The notes beneath the pieces were generated by a model. That model had not been told where the DNA came from and made no database searches. It worked only from the letters and a program-made list of their open reading frames with translations. Source: Lentisphaeria bacterium (lineage in GTDB: Bacteria; Verrucomicrobiota; Lentisphaeria; Victivallales; Victivallaceae). From it: DNA of 64,000 bases. The position numbers and the translations under genes are program-made. Positions 46,026-55,177 of the stretch are shown one piece after another (the stretch's first letter is position 1; each line of letters starts with the position of its first letter). The DNA is taken from NCBI GenBank assembly GCA_022768375.1, contig JALEMG010000061.1:1-64000 (forward strand), written 5' to 3'.

Positions 46026-47525
46026 TTACGAGTTGGTTGTCATTTGATAAACGGGTGCGAGCACGTCGTGGATCTTGCGGTAGATTCGGAACTGTTCCCG
46101 GTAGAATCCATGCCGCTCCGGATCGGGTTCCAACTCCCGCTCCACGTGCAGACACCGCCGCACCGCCGTCACGCTGTCCGGGAACATCCCGATCCCGGTC
46201 CCGGCCAGCAGCGCCGTGCCGAACGACGCGTCCGCCGGTGTCGGGACCTGCACCGGCAGGCCGAAAACATCGGTCACGATCGTGCTCCACAGCGCGCCGC
46301 GGGCGCCGCCGCCGATGAGAAAAATCCGCTTGACCGGCAGACCCGCCCGGTCGATCTGGCCCTTGCAGTCCAGCAGGGAGTACGCCACTCCCTCCAGCAC
46401 CGCCCGGATGAAGTCGCCTCGCCCCGAGGCGATGGAGACCCCGGTGAAACTCGCCCGCAGTTTCGGGTCCCAGTACGGCGAACGCTCCCCCTGCAAGTAG
46501 GGATGGAACATCACCCCGTTGGCCCCCGGCGGCGACTGCGCGGCCAGTTCGTTCATTTCCGTGAATGCCGACCGGCCGTCTCCGGACGCTATGCCCAGCA
46601 GGTCGCGGAACCAGCGGTGACAGCGGGCGGCGGCGTTGGTGGCGGATACCGAATACCACATCCCCGGGACCACATGGGAATAGGTCAGCATGCCCGGGTC
46701 GGGGTGGGGTTCGGCGGTCATGACGTTGACGTTGCCGGCGGTGGCGAGTTTGACGATGCAGTCGCCGGGGGCGATGGCGCCGGCGCCGTAATCCTCCGCC
46801 GCCGAATCGGAAGTGCCGCAGATCACGGGAGTCCCCGCCGGAATACCCGTGTCCCGCGCCGCTTCCGCCGTGACCGAACCGGTCCGGTCGGTCGGAGAAA
46901 CCAGTTCCGGCAACTGCTCCGGCGTCAGGCCTCCCAGCGCGGCGAGTTCCGGCGACCACCGCTGATTTTTCATGTCGAAAAACAGCGTTCCCTGCGCTTC
47001 GATGCGGTCCGTGACCGCGACGCCGGTGACCAGATATCGGACGTAATCCTTGACGAAAAGGACGTGCCTGGTCCGGTCCGGGATGTCGGGTTCATGGTTC
47101 TTCAGCCACAGCATCTGCGGCAGCGTCCAGGTGGGCGCGGGCATCTGGTATGCGGTGGCGAAGATCCGTTCGCCCCAGTGCGTTCTCAGCCAGTCGCACT
47201 CCGCCTGACTGCGCTGGTCGGTCCACATGATGGTCTTGCGCACCGGGCGCATGGCTCCGTCCAGCAGCACCGCGTTATGGGTGGACCCGTCGAATGCCAG
47301 CGCCGCCGTGCGTTTCAGGTCCACGCCCCGCTCCCGCAGCATCCTCAGCGCGGCGCACATGGCGCGGTACCAGTCGGCGGGGTCCTGCTCCGACCACCCG
47401 GGACGGGCGTACTCGGTGGGATACTCCACCGCGGCTTCGCCGGCGACGCGTCCGTCCGGGGTGACGGCGGTGACTTTGCACCCGCCGGTGCCGAAATCAA
47501 TGCCCAGCAGAATCGGTTCCGGCAT
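46026..47525 (-). CDS. FGGY-family carbohydrate kinase (xylulokinase-like)
   Basis: 499 aa sugar kinase. N-terminal phosphate motif GIDFGTGGCKVTAV, substrate-side ALAFDGSTHNAVLLD and IMWTDQRS, second FGGY signature GVMFHPYLQGERSPYWDP and ATP-site FLIGGGARGALWSTIVTDVFGLPV. It resembles xylulokinases most, but substrate cannot be read from sequence. Three bases separate it from the iolB-like gene upstream. With the isomerase-like and aldolase genes it could complete an isomerise-phosphorylate-cleave route. Confidence 0.88.
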   Translation of the reverse strand: MPEPILLGIDFGTGGCKVTAVTPDGRVAGEAAVEYPTEYARPGWSEQDPADWYRAMCAALRMLRERGVDLKRTAALAFDGSTHNAVLLDGAMRPVRKTIMWTDQRSQAECDWLRTHWGERIFATAYQMPAPTWTLPQMLWLKNHEPDIPDRTRHVLFVKDYVRYLVTGVAVTDRIEAQGTLFFDMKNQRWSPELAALGGLTPEQLPELVSPTDRTGSVTAEAARDTGIPAGTPVICGTSDSAAEDYGAGAIAPGDCIVKLATAGNVNVMTAEPHPDPGMLTYSHVVPGMWYSVSATNAAARCHRWFRDLLGIASGDGRSAFTEMNELAAQSPPGANGVMFHPYLQGERSPYWDPKLRASFTGVSIASGRGDFIRAVLEGVAYSLLDCKGQIDRAGLPVKRIFLIGGGARGALWSTIVTDVFGLPVQVPTPADASFGTALLAGTGIGMFPDSVTAVRRCLHVERELEPDPERHGFYREQFRIYRKIHDVLAPVYQMTTNS

Positions 47526-47528
47526 GGT

Positions 47529-48323
47529 TCACTTCACCCACGCGTGGACCGGGTCCTTGGCGGAGATCAGTCCCCGGTTGACCCGCCCGCACATCGTCCA
47601 GAGGTAGTACATCCGATACCCCGGCGCGCCGCAGAGGGGATGGTATCCCCGGGCGATGGCCACGGTGTCGTTGTTTTTGACGGTGTAGGTCTCGTCGATC
47701 GCCCCGTCCGGCGTGTAGACTTTCTGAATGCCGAAGCCTTGCGCCGGGTTGAACCGGTAGAAGTACGTTTCCTCCATGTCGATCTCCTCCGGGAGATTGT
47801 CATAGTCGTGCCGGTGCGGGGGATATCCCGACCAGTTGCCCGAGGGGATCATGCCTTCTCCGATGTAGAAGTGTTCGGAGTCGAAAGTCTCGTCCAGCAT
47901 GATGGTCGCCGCCCGGGTGAAGTTGTCCCGTCCGATGGAGATGGTCCGGGTCATTTCCGGGGTGATCAGCGCGGGGCGCGCCGTGTCGCGGGAAGCCGGG
48001 GATTCGTTGACCGCGAAGTCGCAGTCCGTGAGCGCGGTGAGGACGTATTCCGTCCGCCGGGGCAGGTAGAGGGTATGGGGTTTGCCGGAGAAAACGTCCT
48101 TGCGGCCGCCCACTTCCGCGAATTTCCAGTCCTTCCCCGCCGCGGAGAACTTGCCGCCCAGCGTCACCAGCGCGACTTCAAATTCCCCGGTGCTGCCGGA
48201 GTAAACGCTGCCCGCCGCCAGTTGGACGATGCCGAATCGGGTCAGCGCCATGTCGTATTCGCCCAGGTCGAACACGCGGTTGTACCCCTGACGCGGGGCG
48301 AGGTGAATCAAAAGTTCCGCCAT
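47529..48323 (-). CDS. iolB: 5-deoxy-glucuronate isomerase-like protein (IolB)
   Basis: 264 aa bicupin of the KduI/IolB family. The metal-binding GYPPHRHD motif near residue 170, MEETYFYRFNPAQGFGIQKVY and GYHPLCGAPGYRMYYLWTM are typical of IolB. IolB converts 5-deoxy-glucuronate to 2-deoxy-5-keto-gluconate in inositol breakdown. The upper inositol genes (iolG, iolE, iolD) are not in the window, so the real substrate may be another uronate. Between the fucose-isomerase-like and FGGY kinase genes. Confidence 0.84.
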   Translation of the reverse strand: MAELLIHLAPRQGYNRVFDLGEYDMALTRFGIVQLAAGSVYSGSTGEFEVALVTLGGKFSAAGKDWKFAEVGGRKDVFSGKPHTLYLPRRTEYVLTALTDCDFAVNESPASRDTARPALITPEMTRTISIGRDNFTRAATIMLDETFDSEHFYIGEGMIPSGNWSGYPPHRHDYDNLPEEIDMEETYFYRFNPAQGFGIQKVYTPDGAIDETYTVKNNDTVAIARGYHPLCGAPGYRMYYLWTMCGRVNRGLISAKDPVHAWVK

Positions 48324-48345
48324 GATGTTGTTCCTTTCCGTCCGA

Positions 48346-49719
48346 TCACCGGACCACTGTGGTTTCGATTTCCCAGGCCCGCCCGAGGGCGAGCAGTTCT
48401 TCCGTCAAATCGCCGTAGGCCATGGAGAAGTGATGCTCCCAGCCGCGGTTGAGCAGTTCGTCGCGCAACGCGGCGCATCCGGCATCGAACTTCACTTTCA
48501 GCGGGTTGCCCCGGACGAAAAGGTCGGTGTCGACCCCTTCGCCGGGAACGATCAGCAGCCGGAAATCTCCGCCGTCCCGGGTCTCCCCCAACCGGGCAAA
48601 AGTCACCCGGCCGGGTTTCAGCGGAAATTCGCAGACGCAGCCCTTGACGCCGCCGCCGCCCACCGTGGAACTGCGCCGGAGCATCGGCGTGAATTTCGGA
48701 CGGCACAGCGAACACGGCGCCGCGCCGCAGTGCCACGCCGTGCCGTGATCCCCGGACAGGTCGATCAGGTCGCAGAAAAACGTCGGCTGTCCGCTCAACT
48801 CCCGCATGGCGGTCAGCGTCACCGCCGCGTAAACGTCGCCCTCGCACACCGTCGTCAGGCCGTGGTTGTTCAGGTGGCCGATGGTGGAACAGAGGGTGAT
48901 GCCGTACATTTCGTCGGCGATGACCTCGGGCCAGCAGCGCAGCGTGATCGCACCGAGCATGTCCCGCTTTGCGATCTTCCGCAATGCGGCAAAGAGCGCG
49001 GCGTTTTTGGCCCGGTGAAGCGGGGACGGGGCGTCGGTCCCGTGAAGTTCGGCTTCCTGCGACAACAACCGCTCCGCGGCGGAGACTTCCTCCTCCGGCA
49101 GATCCCGCGCGATGCTCACCGCTTCCAGCATGGTCAGCGGGATGACCTCCGGCCCGATCCGGTTGCGCAGCAGCATTTCATCGTAGTCCGAAGTGAAAAA
49201 TCCCGGGACCCGTCCGCCGACGGAGCCGATGCGCAGTTCCCGGAGCATGGCCAGCACCCGGGTCACCCGGACGGCCCGTTCCAGTTGCCGCGCGGTGTCT
49301 TCGCCGGCGATGTCGCCGTGGACGTTGAAGTACGGGATGTGCAGTTTGTAGAGAATGTGGGAATTCATATTCGCCGCGCAGAAGGAGTTGGCCCGGAGCC
49401 GGCCTCCGCCGGGCGGCGGTTCCGGAATGGACCACAGCACCACCGGGACGTGGAGCGCGTTGGCGAAACGCGGCAGCACCACCCCCAGCGCGAAGGAGAG
49501 CAGATGCGCCACCACCAGATCCGCGCCGGTTTCCCGACAGCGCTCCAGTTCCGCCATGGCGGACGGTTCGTCCTCGATCATTTTTTCTCCGCCGATCACC
49601 GTGATGCCCGGCAGGGCGGCGAGAAATTCCCTCGCCTCCGCCCGGGCCCGTTCCAGTTCCGGGTTGCTCCAGTTGGTCTTGGTCAGCGGCAGGTAGACGA
49701 TTTTCAGTTTCCGTTCCAT
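48346..49719 (-). CDS. L-fucose/L-arabinose isomerase-fold protein
   Basis: 457 aa, cytosolic. The C-terminal half has CEGDVYAAVTLTAMREL, FFCDLIDLSGDHGTAWHCGAAP: Glu, Asp and His of the fucose/arabinose isomerase metal site. The N-terminal Rossmann-like part (GADLVVAHLLSFALGV, VVLWSIPEPP) also fits. It is shorter than FucI (about 590 aa), so it belongs to the broad isomerase-like group. It would interconvert an aldose and a ketose before the FGGY kinase. 13 bases after the PfkB kinase gene. Confidence 0.8.
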   Translation of the reverse strand: MERKLKIVYLPLTKTNWSNPELERARAEAREFLAALPGITVIGGEKMIEDEPSAMAELERCRETGADLVVAHLLSFALGVVLPRFANALHVPVVLWSIPEPPPGGGRLRANSFCAANMNSHILYKLHIPYFNVHGDIAGEDTARQLERAVRVTRVLAMLRELRIGSVGGRVPGFFTSDYDEMLLRNRIGPEVIPLTMLEAVSIARDLPEEEVSAAERLLSQEAELHGTDAPSPLHRAKNAALFAALRKIAKRDMLGAITLRCWPEVIADEMYGITLCSTIGHLNNHGLTTVCEGDVYAAVTLTAMRELSGQPTFFCDLIDLSGDHGTAWHCGAAPCSLCRPKFTPMLRRSSTVGGGGVKGCVCEFPLKPGRVTFARLGETRDGGDFRLLIVPGEGVDTDLFVRGNPLKVKFDAGCAALRDELLNRGWEHHFSMAYGDLTEELLALGRAWEIETTVVR

Positions 49720-49732
49720 GAAGTTCCTCCGG

Positions 49733-50647
49733 TTATGCGGTATGATGTTTCAGAAATTCGTTCACTTCCTCCCGGCCGGGGATGCCGGTCCGCCCGCCGA
49801 GTTTGGCGCACTTGAGCGCGGCCACCGCCGAGGCGAAACGCATGCTCTCCCGCAGGTTCCCGGTCTCCACATACCGGATGCCGAATCCGGTGTGGTAGAC
49901 GTCGCCCGCGCCGGTGGTGTCCACCACTTTGGCGATGCGGAACGCCGGACAGCGCAGGATCGTCCCCTCCGGCGTCAGGACCATCGAACCGGCTTCCCCC
50001 ATGGTCACGCCGGTGACTTCGGCGCCGACGGTCCCCATTTTGCGCAGGGCTTTTTCCAGATCGTTTTCTCCGGTCAACTGCCGGGCGAACTCCTCCGAGG
50101 CGACGAGGATGTCCACGTCCGAAAGCAGTTCCTTCACGCCCTCCCGCAGCGTTCCGGCGTCCAGACTGACCGGGACGTGATGCCGCCGCGCCAGTTTCGC
50201 CGCCGCCCGCGCCGCCGCGATCTGGTGTCCGTCCAGGTGCAGCAGCCGGGCCTGAACGATCCGTTCCTCCGGGATCTCCTCCGGGGCCAACTCCGGCAGA
50301 TCGCCCCGGGTCCACGCCACGCTTCGCTTGCCGGTGGGTTCCTCCACCCAGCAGTAGGCCACGGGCGAGGATTTGCCGGGCCGAACTTTCATTGCCGCCG
50401 TGTCCACGCGCTCCGCCGCGAAGTCGTTCAGGATCTTTTTCCCCGGGTCGTCATCGCCCACGGTGCCGACCATGGCCGCCGTCCACCCCAGCCGAGCCGC
50501 CGCCACGGTCGAGGTCGCCGCCGGGCCGCCCCCCTGCACCAGATGCTCCAGCATCTGCACTTTGCTGTCCAGCGGGATGCGCGGCACCACCGAAAGATAG
50601 TCGTTGCTGCAGAATCCCAATCCGACAAAGTCGATTTTTTTCATCAT
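49733..50647 (-). CDS. PfkB-family sugar kinase
   Basis: 304 aa ribokinase-type kinase. Gly-rich GGGPAATSTVAAARLGW near residue 40, and the second PfkB signature DTTGAGDVYHTGF near 245 with the catalytic Asp (Tyr replaces the usual Phe two residues later). First gene of the seven-gene operon. The tandem ATGs at 50645-50647 and 50642-50644 are both possible; GGGGAG is five bases before the first. If the operon is inositol-like, it would be the IolC-equivalent. Confidence 0.85.
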   Translation of the reverse strand: MMKKIDFVGLGFCSNDYLSVVPRIPLDSKVQMLEHLVQGGGPAATSTVAAARLGWTAAMVGTVGDDDPGKKILNDFAAERVDTAAMKVRPGKSSPVAYCWVEEPTGKRSVAWTRGDLPELAPEEIPEERIVQARLLHLDGHQIAAARAAAKLARRHHVPVSLDAGTLREGVKELLSDVDILVASEEFARQLTGENDLEKALRKMGTVGAEVTGVTMGEAGSMVLTPEGTILRCPAFRIAKVVDTTGAGDVYHTGFGIRYVETGNLRESMRFASAVAALKCAKLGGRTGIPGREEVNEFLKHHTA

Positions 50648-50680
50648 GTCCGCTCCCCATTGCACTTGCCGACAACACGG

Positions 50681-50709
50681 AATATAGCACCGCAGTTCCG
50701 GGATGACAA
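50681..50709 (-). promoter_or_regulatory. Promoter for the seven-gene sugar operon
   Basis: Minus strand TTGTCA (50704-50709), 17 bp, TATATT (50681-50686), preceded by TGC (extended -10). Confidence 0.7.
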
Positions 50710-50719
50710 GGAGAGCGCG

Positions 50720-50789
50720 ATGAGAAAAAACGAAAAAAAATGAGCAAAAAAGAGATTTTTTCAGAAAAGATCATCCTGAATGAGAAAAT
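50720..50789. promoter_or_regulatory. 20-bp-phased operator-like repeats between sugar operon and deoR
   Basis: ATGAGaAAAA occurs at 50720, 50740 (ATGAGCAAAA) and 50780, with a weaker match TTCAGAAAAG at 50760, so four sites are spaced exactly 20 bp, two helical turns. They lie just upstream of the - promoter and end near the deoR -35 box. Likely the binding array of the DeoR-type regulator; this is inference. Confidence 0.5.
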
Positions 50790-50793
50790 CCGC

Positions 50794-50822
50794 TTGCATC
50801 GACGGCGGATGCGGGATATATT
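50794..50822 (+). promoter_or_regulatory. Promoter for deoR-type regulator
   Basis: TTGCAT (50794-50799), 17 bp, TATATT (50817-50822); leader about 26 bases. Confidence 0.65.
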
Positions 50823-50854
50823 TTCCCCCCGGCGGCCGAACCCGGGGAGGAAAC

Positions 50855-51565
50855 ATGAAAAACGTCCGTTCGTATGCGATCATCGACTATCTGAAAGAGA
50901 AGCGGTACTGTTCCATTCCGGAACTGCGGGAGAAATTCAAAGTCTCCAACGCCACGATCCACCGGGACATCGCCGCGCTGGTCCAGCGGGGAGTGGTCCA
51001 GAAGGTCCGGGGCGGCGTCGCGCTGGGCGTGCGGACCCGGGAGGAACCCGGCCCCGGGTCGTTCATGGAGCGGCTGAACTGGAACCGCCGGGCCAAGCAG
51101 ACCATCGCGGACGCGGCGCTGCGGCATATTCACGAGGGCGATATTCTGTTCCTGGACTCCTCGTCCACCGTCTGCCAACTGGCGGAAAAACTTCCCGATT
51201 CCACCTTCGCCAGTCTGACCATCGTGACCAACGCGGTGTCGATCATCCGGAAATTTCATTCGTTTCCGCTTCATTATGTGCTGATCGGGCTGGGCGGCGG
51301 CTACGACCCGCAGTTGAACTCCTTTCTCGGGCAGTCCACGATCCGGGAACTGGAGCAACTCTCCATCTCCAAAGCGTTCGTCTCCGCGTTCGGCCTCTGC
51401 GACGACCGGGTCACGACCAACCATGAGAAGCACTTCACGCTCCTCATGACGCTGATGAACGTGGCGGAGCAGAAATTCCTGCTGCTCGACCGGTCCAAAC
51501 TCGACCGCAAAGGATTGTTTCGCTTCGCTACGAAAAACATGTTCGACGCGGTGATCACGGATTGA
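50855..51565 (+). CDS. DeoR-family transcriptional regulator
   Basis: 236 aa. N-terminal winged helix (YLKEKRYCSIPELREKFKVSNATIHRDIAALVQRG in part, the DeoR HTH) and a C-terminal DeoR sugar-phosphate sensing domain with FLDSSSTVCQLAEKL and IVTNAVSIIRK. Effector is likely a phosphorylated intermediate of the divergent operon. GGGGAGGAAAC precedes the ATG at 50855. Confidence 0.9.
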   Translation: MKNVRSYAIIDYLKEKRYCSIPELREKFKVSNATIHRDIAALVQRGVVQKVRGGVALGVRTREEPGPGSFMERLNWNRRAKQTIADAALRHIHEGDILFLDSSSTVCQLAEKLPDSTFASLTIVTNAVSIIRKFHSFPLHYVLIGLGGGYDPQLNSFLGQSTIRELEQLSISKAFVSAFGLCDDRVTTNHEKHFTLLMTLMNVAEQKFLLLDRSKLDRKGLFRFATKNMFDAVITD

Positions 51566-51669
51566 ACGGCGGCGGGATAAAGGGCAGGCGTTTTTTGTCA
51601 GGGGCGTGGATATTTCCCGGAACCATGCCGGATCGTCACTGAAAGCCGCATTTTTATTCGTACGTCAAT

Positions 51670-51698
51670 TTGCAATATCCGGATCCGGCGGTTATATT
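51670..51698 (+). promoter_or_regulatory. Promoter for AraC-type regulator
   Basis: TTGCAA (51670-51675), 17 bp, TATATT (51693-51698); leader about 60 bases. Confidence 0.65.
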
Positions 51699-51766
51699 CG
51701 GTTCCCGCAGGAGAGGATGGCGTTTATGGAATTGCGGCCGGGCGCCCGGAGAACCAAAGGGATGAG

Positions 51767-52660
51767 ATGACGAAGAATGTGGTCCTGACATCGGAACGCG
51801 TGTTCGAGAGCGACAAATTGCCGATCCGGGTGCGCTACACGGAATCAAGTTCGGAATTGGGGTTTCACTCCCACGAATTCACCGAGATCGCCATCATGTT
51901 TCACGGGGAAGCCACGTACCGCACCGAATTCGGTTCGGAGCGGTTGCGCGAGGGCGACGTGGTGGTGATCCCCGCGGGAGCGCCGCACTGCTACGCGGAC
52001 GAGTGCGACAAACAGTTAATGAATATCATGTTCATCTTTAACAAACTGCCGATCCCTTTCCGGGAGATTTACCACCATCCCGGATTTTCCGCGCTGTTCG
52101 TCATCCATCCCGATTATTACCGCAAACATCGGTTTTATCCGAGATTCACCCTGCCGGAAGCCATTGCCGTCGAGTTGAAAACGATTCTTTCCCGGGCATG
52201 GAGCATTCAGCAGGCGAAGCGGAGTTGCTACAATCTGTACGTTTTCGGTGCGTTCTGTCAGGCCATTCCGCTGTTGCTGACCGGTTACAATGCGGACGGC
52301 GACACTTCGGCGGCGGAGAATCAGGCTTCCGTCGCCGGCTGTCTGGACTACATCGGCCGGCATTTTCGGGAAAAAATGAGTCTGGACGCGCTGGCCGGCT
52401 ACGCCAACATGTCGACGTCCACGTTTCTGCGGCATTTCCGGCTGGCGACCGGAACGACGCCGGTAGGATACATCCAGCGTCTGAGACTGCGCTATGCGGC
52501 GGAGGAATTGCTGCACGGCGGGCGGAACATGATCGATATCGCGCAGGATTCCGGATTTACGGACGGGAACTATTTTGCCCGGGTGTTCCGCCGGGAATTC
52601 GGTCAGACACCGGGCGAGTACCGCCGGGAGAAACAGCGGAATCAGCGCCGTTTGAGATGA
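51767..52660 (+). CDS. AraC-family transcriptional regulator
   Basis: 297 aa. N-terminal cupin sensor with the HSHEFTEIAIMFHGEATY motif and GDVVVIPAGAPHCY; C-terminal pair of HTHs: MSLDALAGYANMSTSTFLRHFRLATGTTPVGYI and IAQDSGFTDGNYFARVFRREFGQTPGEYR in outline. Likely senses a sugar released by the neighbouring glycosidases and binds the direct repeats at 55178-55213. It ends three bases before the convergent GH127 stop. Confidence 0.92.
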   Translation: MTKNVVLTSERVFESDKLPIRVRYTESSSELGFHSHEFTEIAIMFHGEATYRTEFGSERLREGDVVVIPAGAPHCYADECDKQLMNIMFIFNKLPIPFREIYHHPGFSALFVIHPDYYRKHRFYPRFTLPEAIAVELKTILSRAWSIQQAKRSCYNLYVFGAFCQAIPLLLTGYNADGDTSAAENQASVAGCLDYIGRHFREKMSLDALAGYANMSTSTFLRHFRLATGTTPVGYIQRLRLRYAAEELLHGGRNMIDIAQDSGFTDGNYFARVFRREFGQTPGEYRREKQRNQRRLR

Positions 52661-52663
52661 ATT

Positions 52664-55039
52664 CTACGCGCCGGTTCTGAATGCCTCGAGTTTCGCTCCC
52701 CACGAGATCCGGTGCTGGTCGGGGGTAAGCCCGTCCACGATCTTCAACCGCAGAAAGTTGTGCCCGGCTCTGACCCGGACCGGAAACCATAGGGGCGCCG
52801 TCATTTCACCGGAATTCGGCGGCTCCACCGTCAGCGCTTTTTCGCCGTTGATCCATCCGATGCAGCCGTCGCTGACGCTCAGCGCCAGCACCGCTTCCCC
52901 CGCCCGGTCCGAAAAGAATCGGATTTGCAGATAAGTCAGGACGTTTTCCTCCGTGTGAAAGTGGGAGATCAGGTCGAAATACCCGTCGCCGCCGCACTGG
53001 ATGACATCGCCGCTGCGGTCCCACAACTCCCAGTCGTTTATGGATTCCGGCTCAAAGACCTGCTCGTCCATGGGCAATTTTTCGTTGTAGGGATAGACCG
53101 CGGACGTTTTGGCGGTCAGGACCGGCAGCATGATCCGTTCCGTCGCGTCCGGGAAGGCGGTCTGCCGCAGCAGAGTACCGCCGTAGGGGACAAGTTCGAG
53201 CGTTTTTTCTCCGCCGATCCGGTAAAACAGCGGCAACGGCGGCGTGTAGCGGCCATCGGACAATTCGTCGAATCCGGTGACTTCCCGGGCGGAAACCGTT
53301 ATTTTCACCGGGGGATGTTCCAGCGGGTATTTGCCGTGATGTTCCGGTTCTTCGGTCACAGAGAGCCGGGTGTTGTCCGGCAAGGCGAAATTCCACCGGC
53401 CCGAGGGATACAGGCTCCGGGCGGAAAACCGGTCGCCGCCGCATTCCCATTCCGTCCGGCAGGGAACTTCCAGCGCGTAGACCAGCGGACCGCGTTCGAC
53501 CCATCGCCACTGGCGGTCCCGCTCCAACGCCGCCGTCATCGGCAGCGTAAGAAGCAGTTCCTCGCCGTCGTTCCACGATTCTTCGATCCGGAACATCGTT
53601 CCCGAAGCGACCGGGACGGTCCGGCCGCGAAACGTCAGTCGCGGGTCCCGGCTCCACGAAGGAATACGGATCGTCAGCGGGAACGGGGTCTGCTGTGCTC
53701 CGTGGATACGAAAGACGATCCTTTCGTCGTAGGGATACCGGGTGTCCTCCTCGATCCGGATCCGCCGCCCGTGCCGGAAGAAGGTGTATTCGGAACCGCC
53801 GAGCAAGACCGCGACCGGGGAGCCGTCGGGCGCGCTCATCCACATCCGTCCGGCGTAATTCGGCATCGCCCGGTGAATGTTGCCGGGGCAGCACTGGGCG
53901 AAATGGTCCGGGCGGTACTGGCGCAGCGGGGAGAATCCGCGCATGAACAGGGTGTGGTTGGAAAACGGCGTCGCCACGACCTGATTCGGCGCGGAAAAAT
54001 ATTGAAGATTGGTGAAGTCCTTGGTGACCGCACCCGGCAGGGCGTTGAAAATGATCTTCTCGATCCGATCCGCGTATTCCACCTTGCCCGTGGCCATGAA
54101 GAAGAATCCCAGCGTCCAGGTGAAATCGGAAATGACACAACTCTCGTACCCCTGCAGAGGGTCCTTCCCCTGCCCGTATTCGCAGGCGCTGGGCAGCCCC
54201 GGAATCTGCTCGTGCCGGGCCAGAACCGTTTGCAGGGCGTTTTCCGCATCCGCCAGCAACGTCCCGTCCCCCGTGTAGAGATAGAGCAGCACCGGTAACT
54301 TGAGTTCCTCGCTCAGCGTGACTCCGTGAAGTGAAAGACACCGGTCGCCGCGCAGTCGGCTCCGGTTCAGTTCCCCGTTCCGGTCCTGCGTCCGAAGAAA
54401 ACGGTCGTGAAGTTCGTACACCCGGCACGCTTTGCGGATCAGCGCCTCGTCGCCGGTCCAGTCGGCAACGGCGAGCATTCCCTCGATGGCGGTCACATTC
54501 CGGAACACTTCCCCCAGTTCCGCCTCGGGGACCGCGTGGTAATGCCGGCGCAGTTTTTCGACCGCATCGAACTCGTCGCACCCGTCCGCCGCCTCCACAT
54601 ACGCCCGGATCGCCCGGAAGAACACGGCAAACGGCCACTCGCTGTTCAACCCGTAGTTCCGCAATCCCAGCCGTCCCGTTTTCCCGCAGTGCGCGAAAAA
54701 CGCCCGGGCCTGCCGTCGGAAGATGTTGATGAGCGGCGCGTCCTCCATCAGCAGTCCCAGACGGACTATCCCGTCCAGCAGATAGGAGATCTGTTCATAG
54801 GGCCACCACGTGTTGTCCGCCGGCGGCGGCAGCGGACGCCCCCGGTATTCGTGCTCCTTGAACTGAATGTCGCGGATGCCCTCCCACATCGCGGTATCGA
54901 AAGGGTAGCCCTGCCGGGTATGATTGCCGGACAGTCCGCTTTGCTGTCGGGTCAGGAAATCCCGGATGAATCCACCCGGGCGGATTGATTTCAGCGATTC
55001 CTCCCGACACATGCCACAATAAAATTTCGATTTGTCCAT
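52664..55039 (-). CDS. GH127-family glycoside hydrolase (beta-L-arabinofuranosidase type)
   Basis: 791 aa, no signal peptide, so intracellular. An (alpha/alpha)6 barrel comes first, with Glu287 in SACEYGQGKD, Glu299 and Cys301 in GYESCV, and the CCPGNIHR motif with Cys383-Cys384. These match the zinc site and cysteine nucleophile known for GH127/GH146 (HypBA1: Glu322, Glu338, Cys340, Cys417, Cys418). Beta domains follow. Beta-L-arabinofuranosidase is the best guess. The ATG at 55037-55039 has AAGGAAACCGG before it. Divergent from the GH4 operon, sharing its control region. Confidence 0.86.
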   Translation of the reverse strand: MDKSKFYCGMCREESLKSIRPGGFIRDFLTRQQSGLSGNHTRQGYPFDTAMWEGIRDIQFKEHEYRGRPLPPPADNTWWPYEQISYLLDGIVRLGLLMEDAPLINIFRRQARAFFAHCGKTGRLGLRNYGLNSEWPFAVFFRAIRAYVEAADGCDEFDAVEKLRRHYHAVPEAELGEVFRNVTAIEGMLAVADWTGDEALIRKACRVYELHDRFLRTQDRNGELNRSRLRGDRCLSLHGVTLSEELKLPVLLYLYTGDGTLLADAENALQTVLARHEQIPGLPSACEYGQGKDPLQGYESCVISDFTWTLGFFFMATGKVEYADRIEKIIFNALPGAVTKDFTNLQYFSAPNQVVATPFSNHTLFMRGFSPLRQYRPDHFAQCCPGNIHRAMPNYAGRMWMSAPDGSPVAVLLGGSEYTFFRHGRRIRIEEDTRYPYDERIVFRIHGAQQTPFPLTIRIPSWSRDPRLTFRGRTVPVASGTMFRIEESWNDGEELLLTLPMTAALERDRQWRWVERGPLVYALEVPCRTEWECGGDRFSARSLYPSGRWNFALPDNTRLSVTEEPEHHGKYPLEHPPVKITVSAREVTGFDELSDGRYTPPLPLFYRIGGEKTLELVPYGGTLLRQTAFPDATERIMLPVLTAKTSAVYPYNEKLPMDEQVFEPESINDWELWDRSGDVIQCGGDGYFDLISHFHTEENVLTYLQIRFFSDRAGEAVLALSVSDGCIGWINGEKALTVEPPNSGEMTAPLWFPVRVRAGHNFLRLKIVDGLTPDQHRISWGAKLEAFRTGA

Positions 55040-55111
55040 TCCGGTTTCCTTCCCTTTGTCCGACAGTTTCGACCCATGCCCGCGTTTCCGCCGCCTTCCC
55101 GTCCGCCTCAT

Positions 55112-55140
55112 AATTTATCCCTGCGAAACGGGAATGTCCA
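55112..55140 (-). promoter_or_regulatory. Promoter for GH127 gene
   Basis: Minus strand TGGACA (55135-55140), 17 bp, TAAATT (55112-55117). GCGAAACGG (55123-55131) lies in the spacer and recurs at 55216-55224 over the opposite promoter. Confidence 0.5.
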
Positions 55141-55177
55141 GTCCCGGCGATCTTTCGGAACGGAGATTGTTCCCGTT

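Noticed and set aside
42656-50647. Complete myo-inositol catabolic operon
   Set aside because: Only IolB, a PfkB kinase and a class II aldolase fit; dehydrogenase, dehydratase, hydrolase and semialdehyde dehydrogenase genes are absent from the window.
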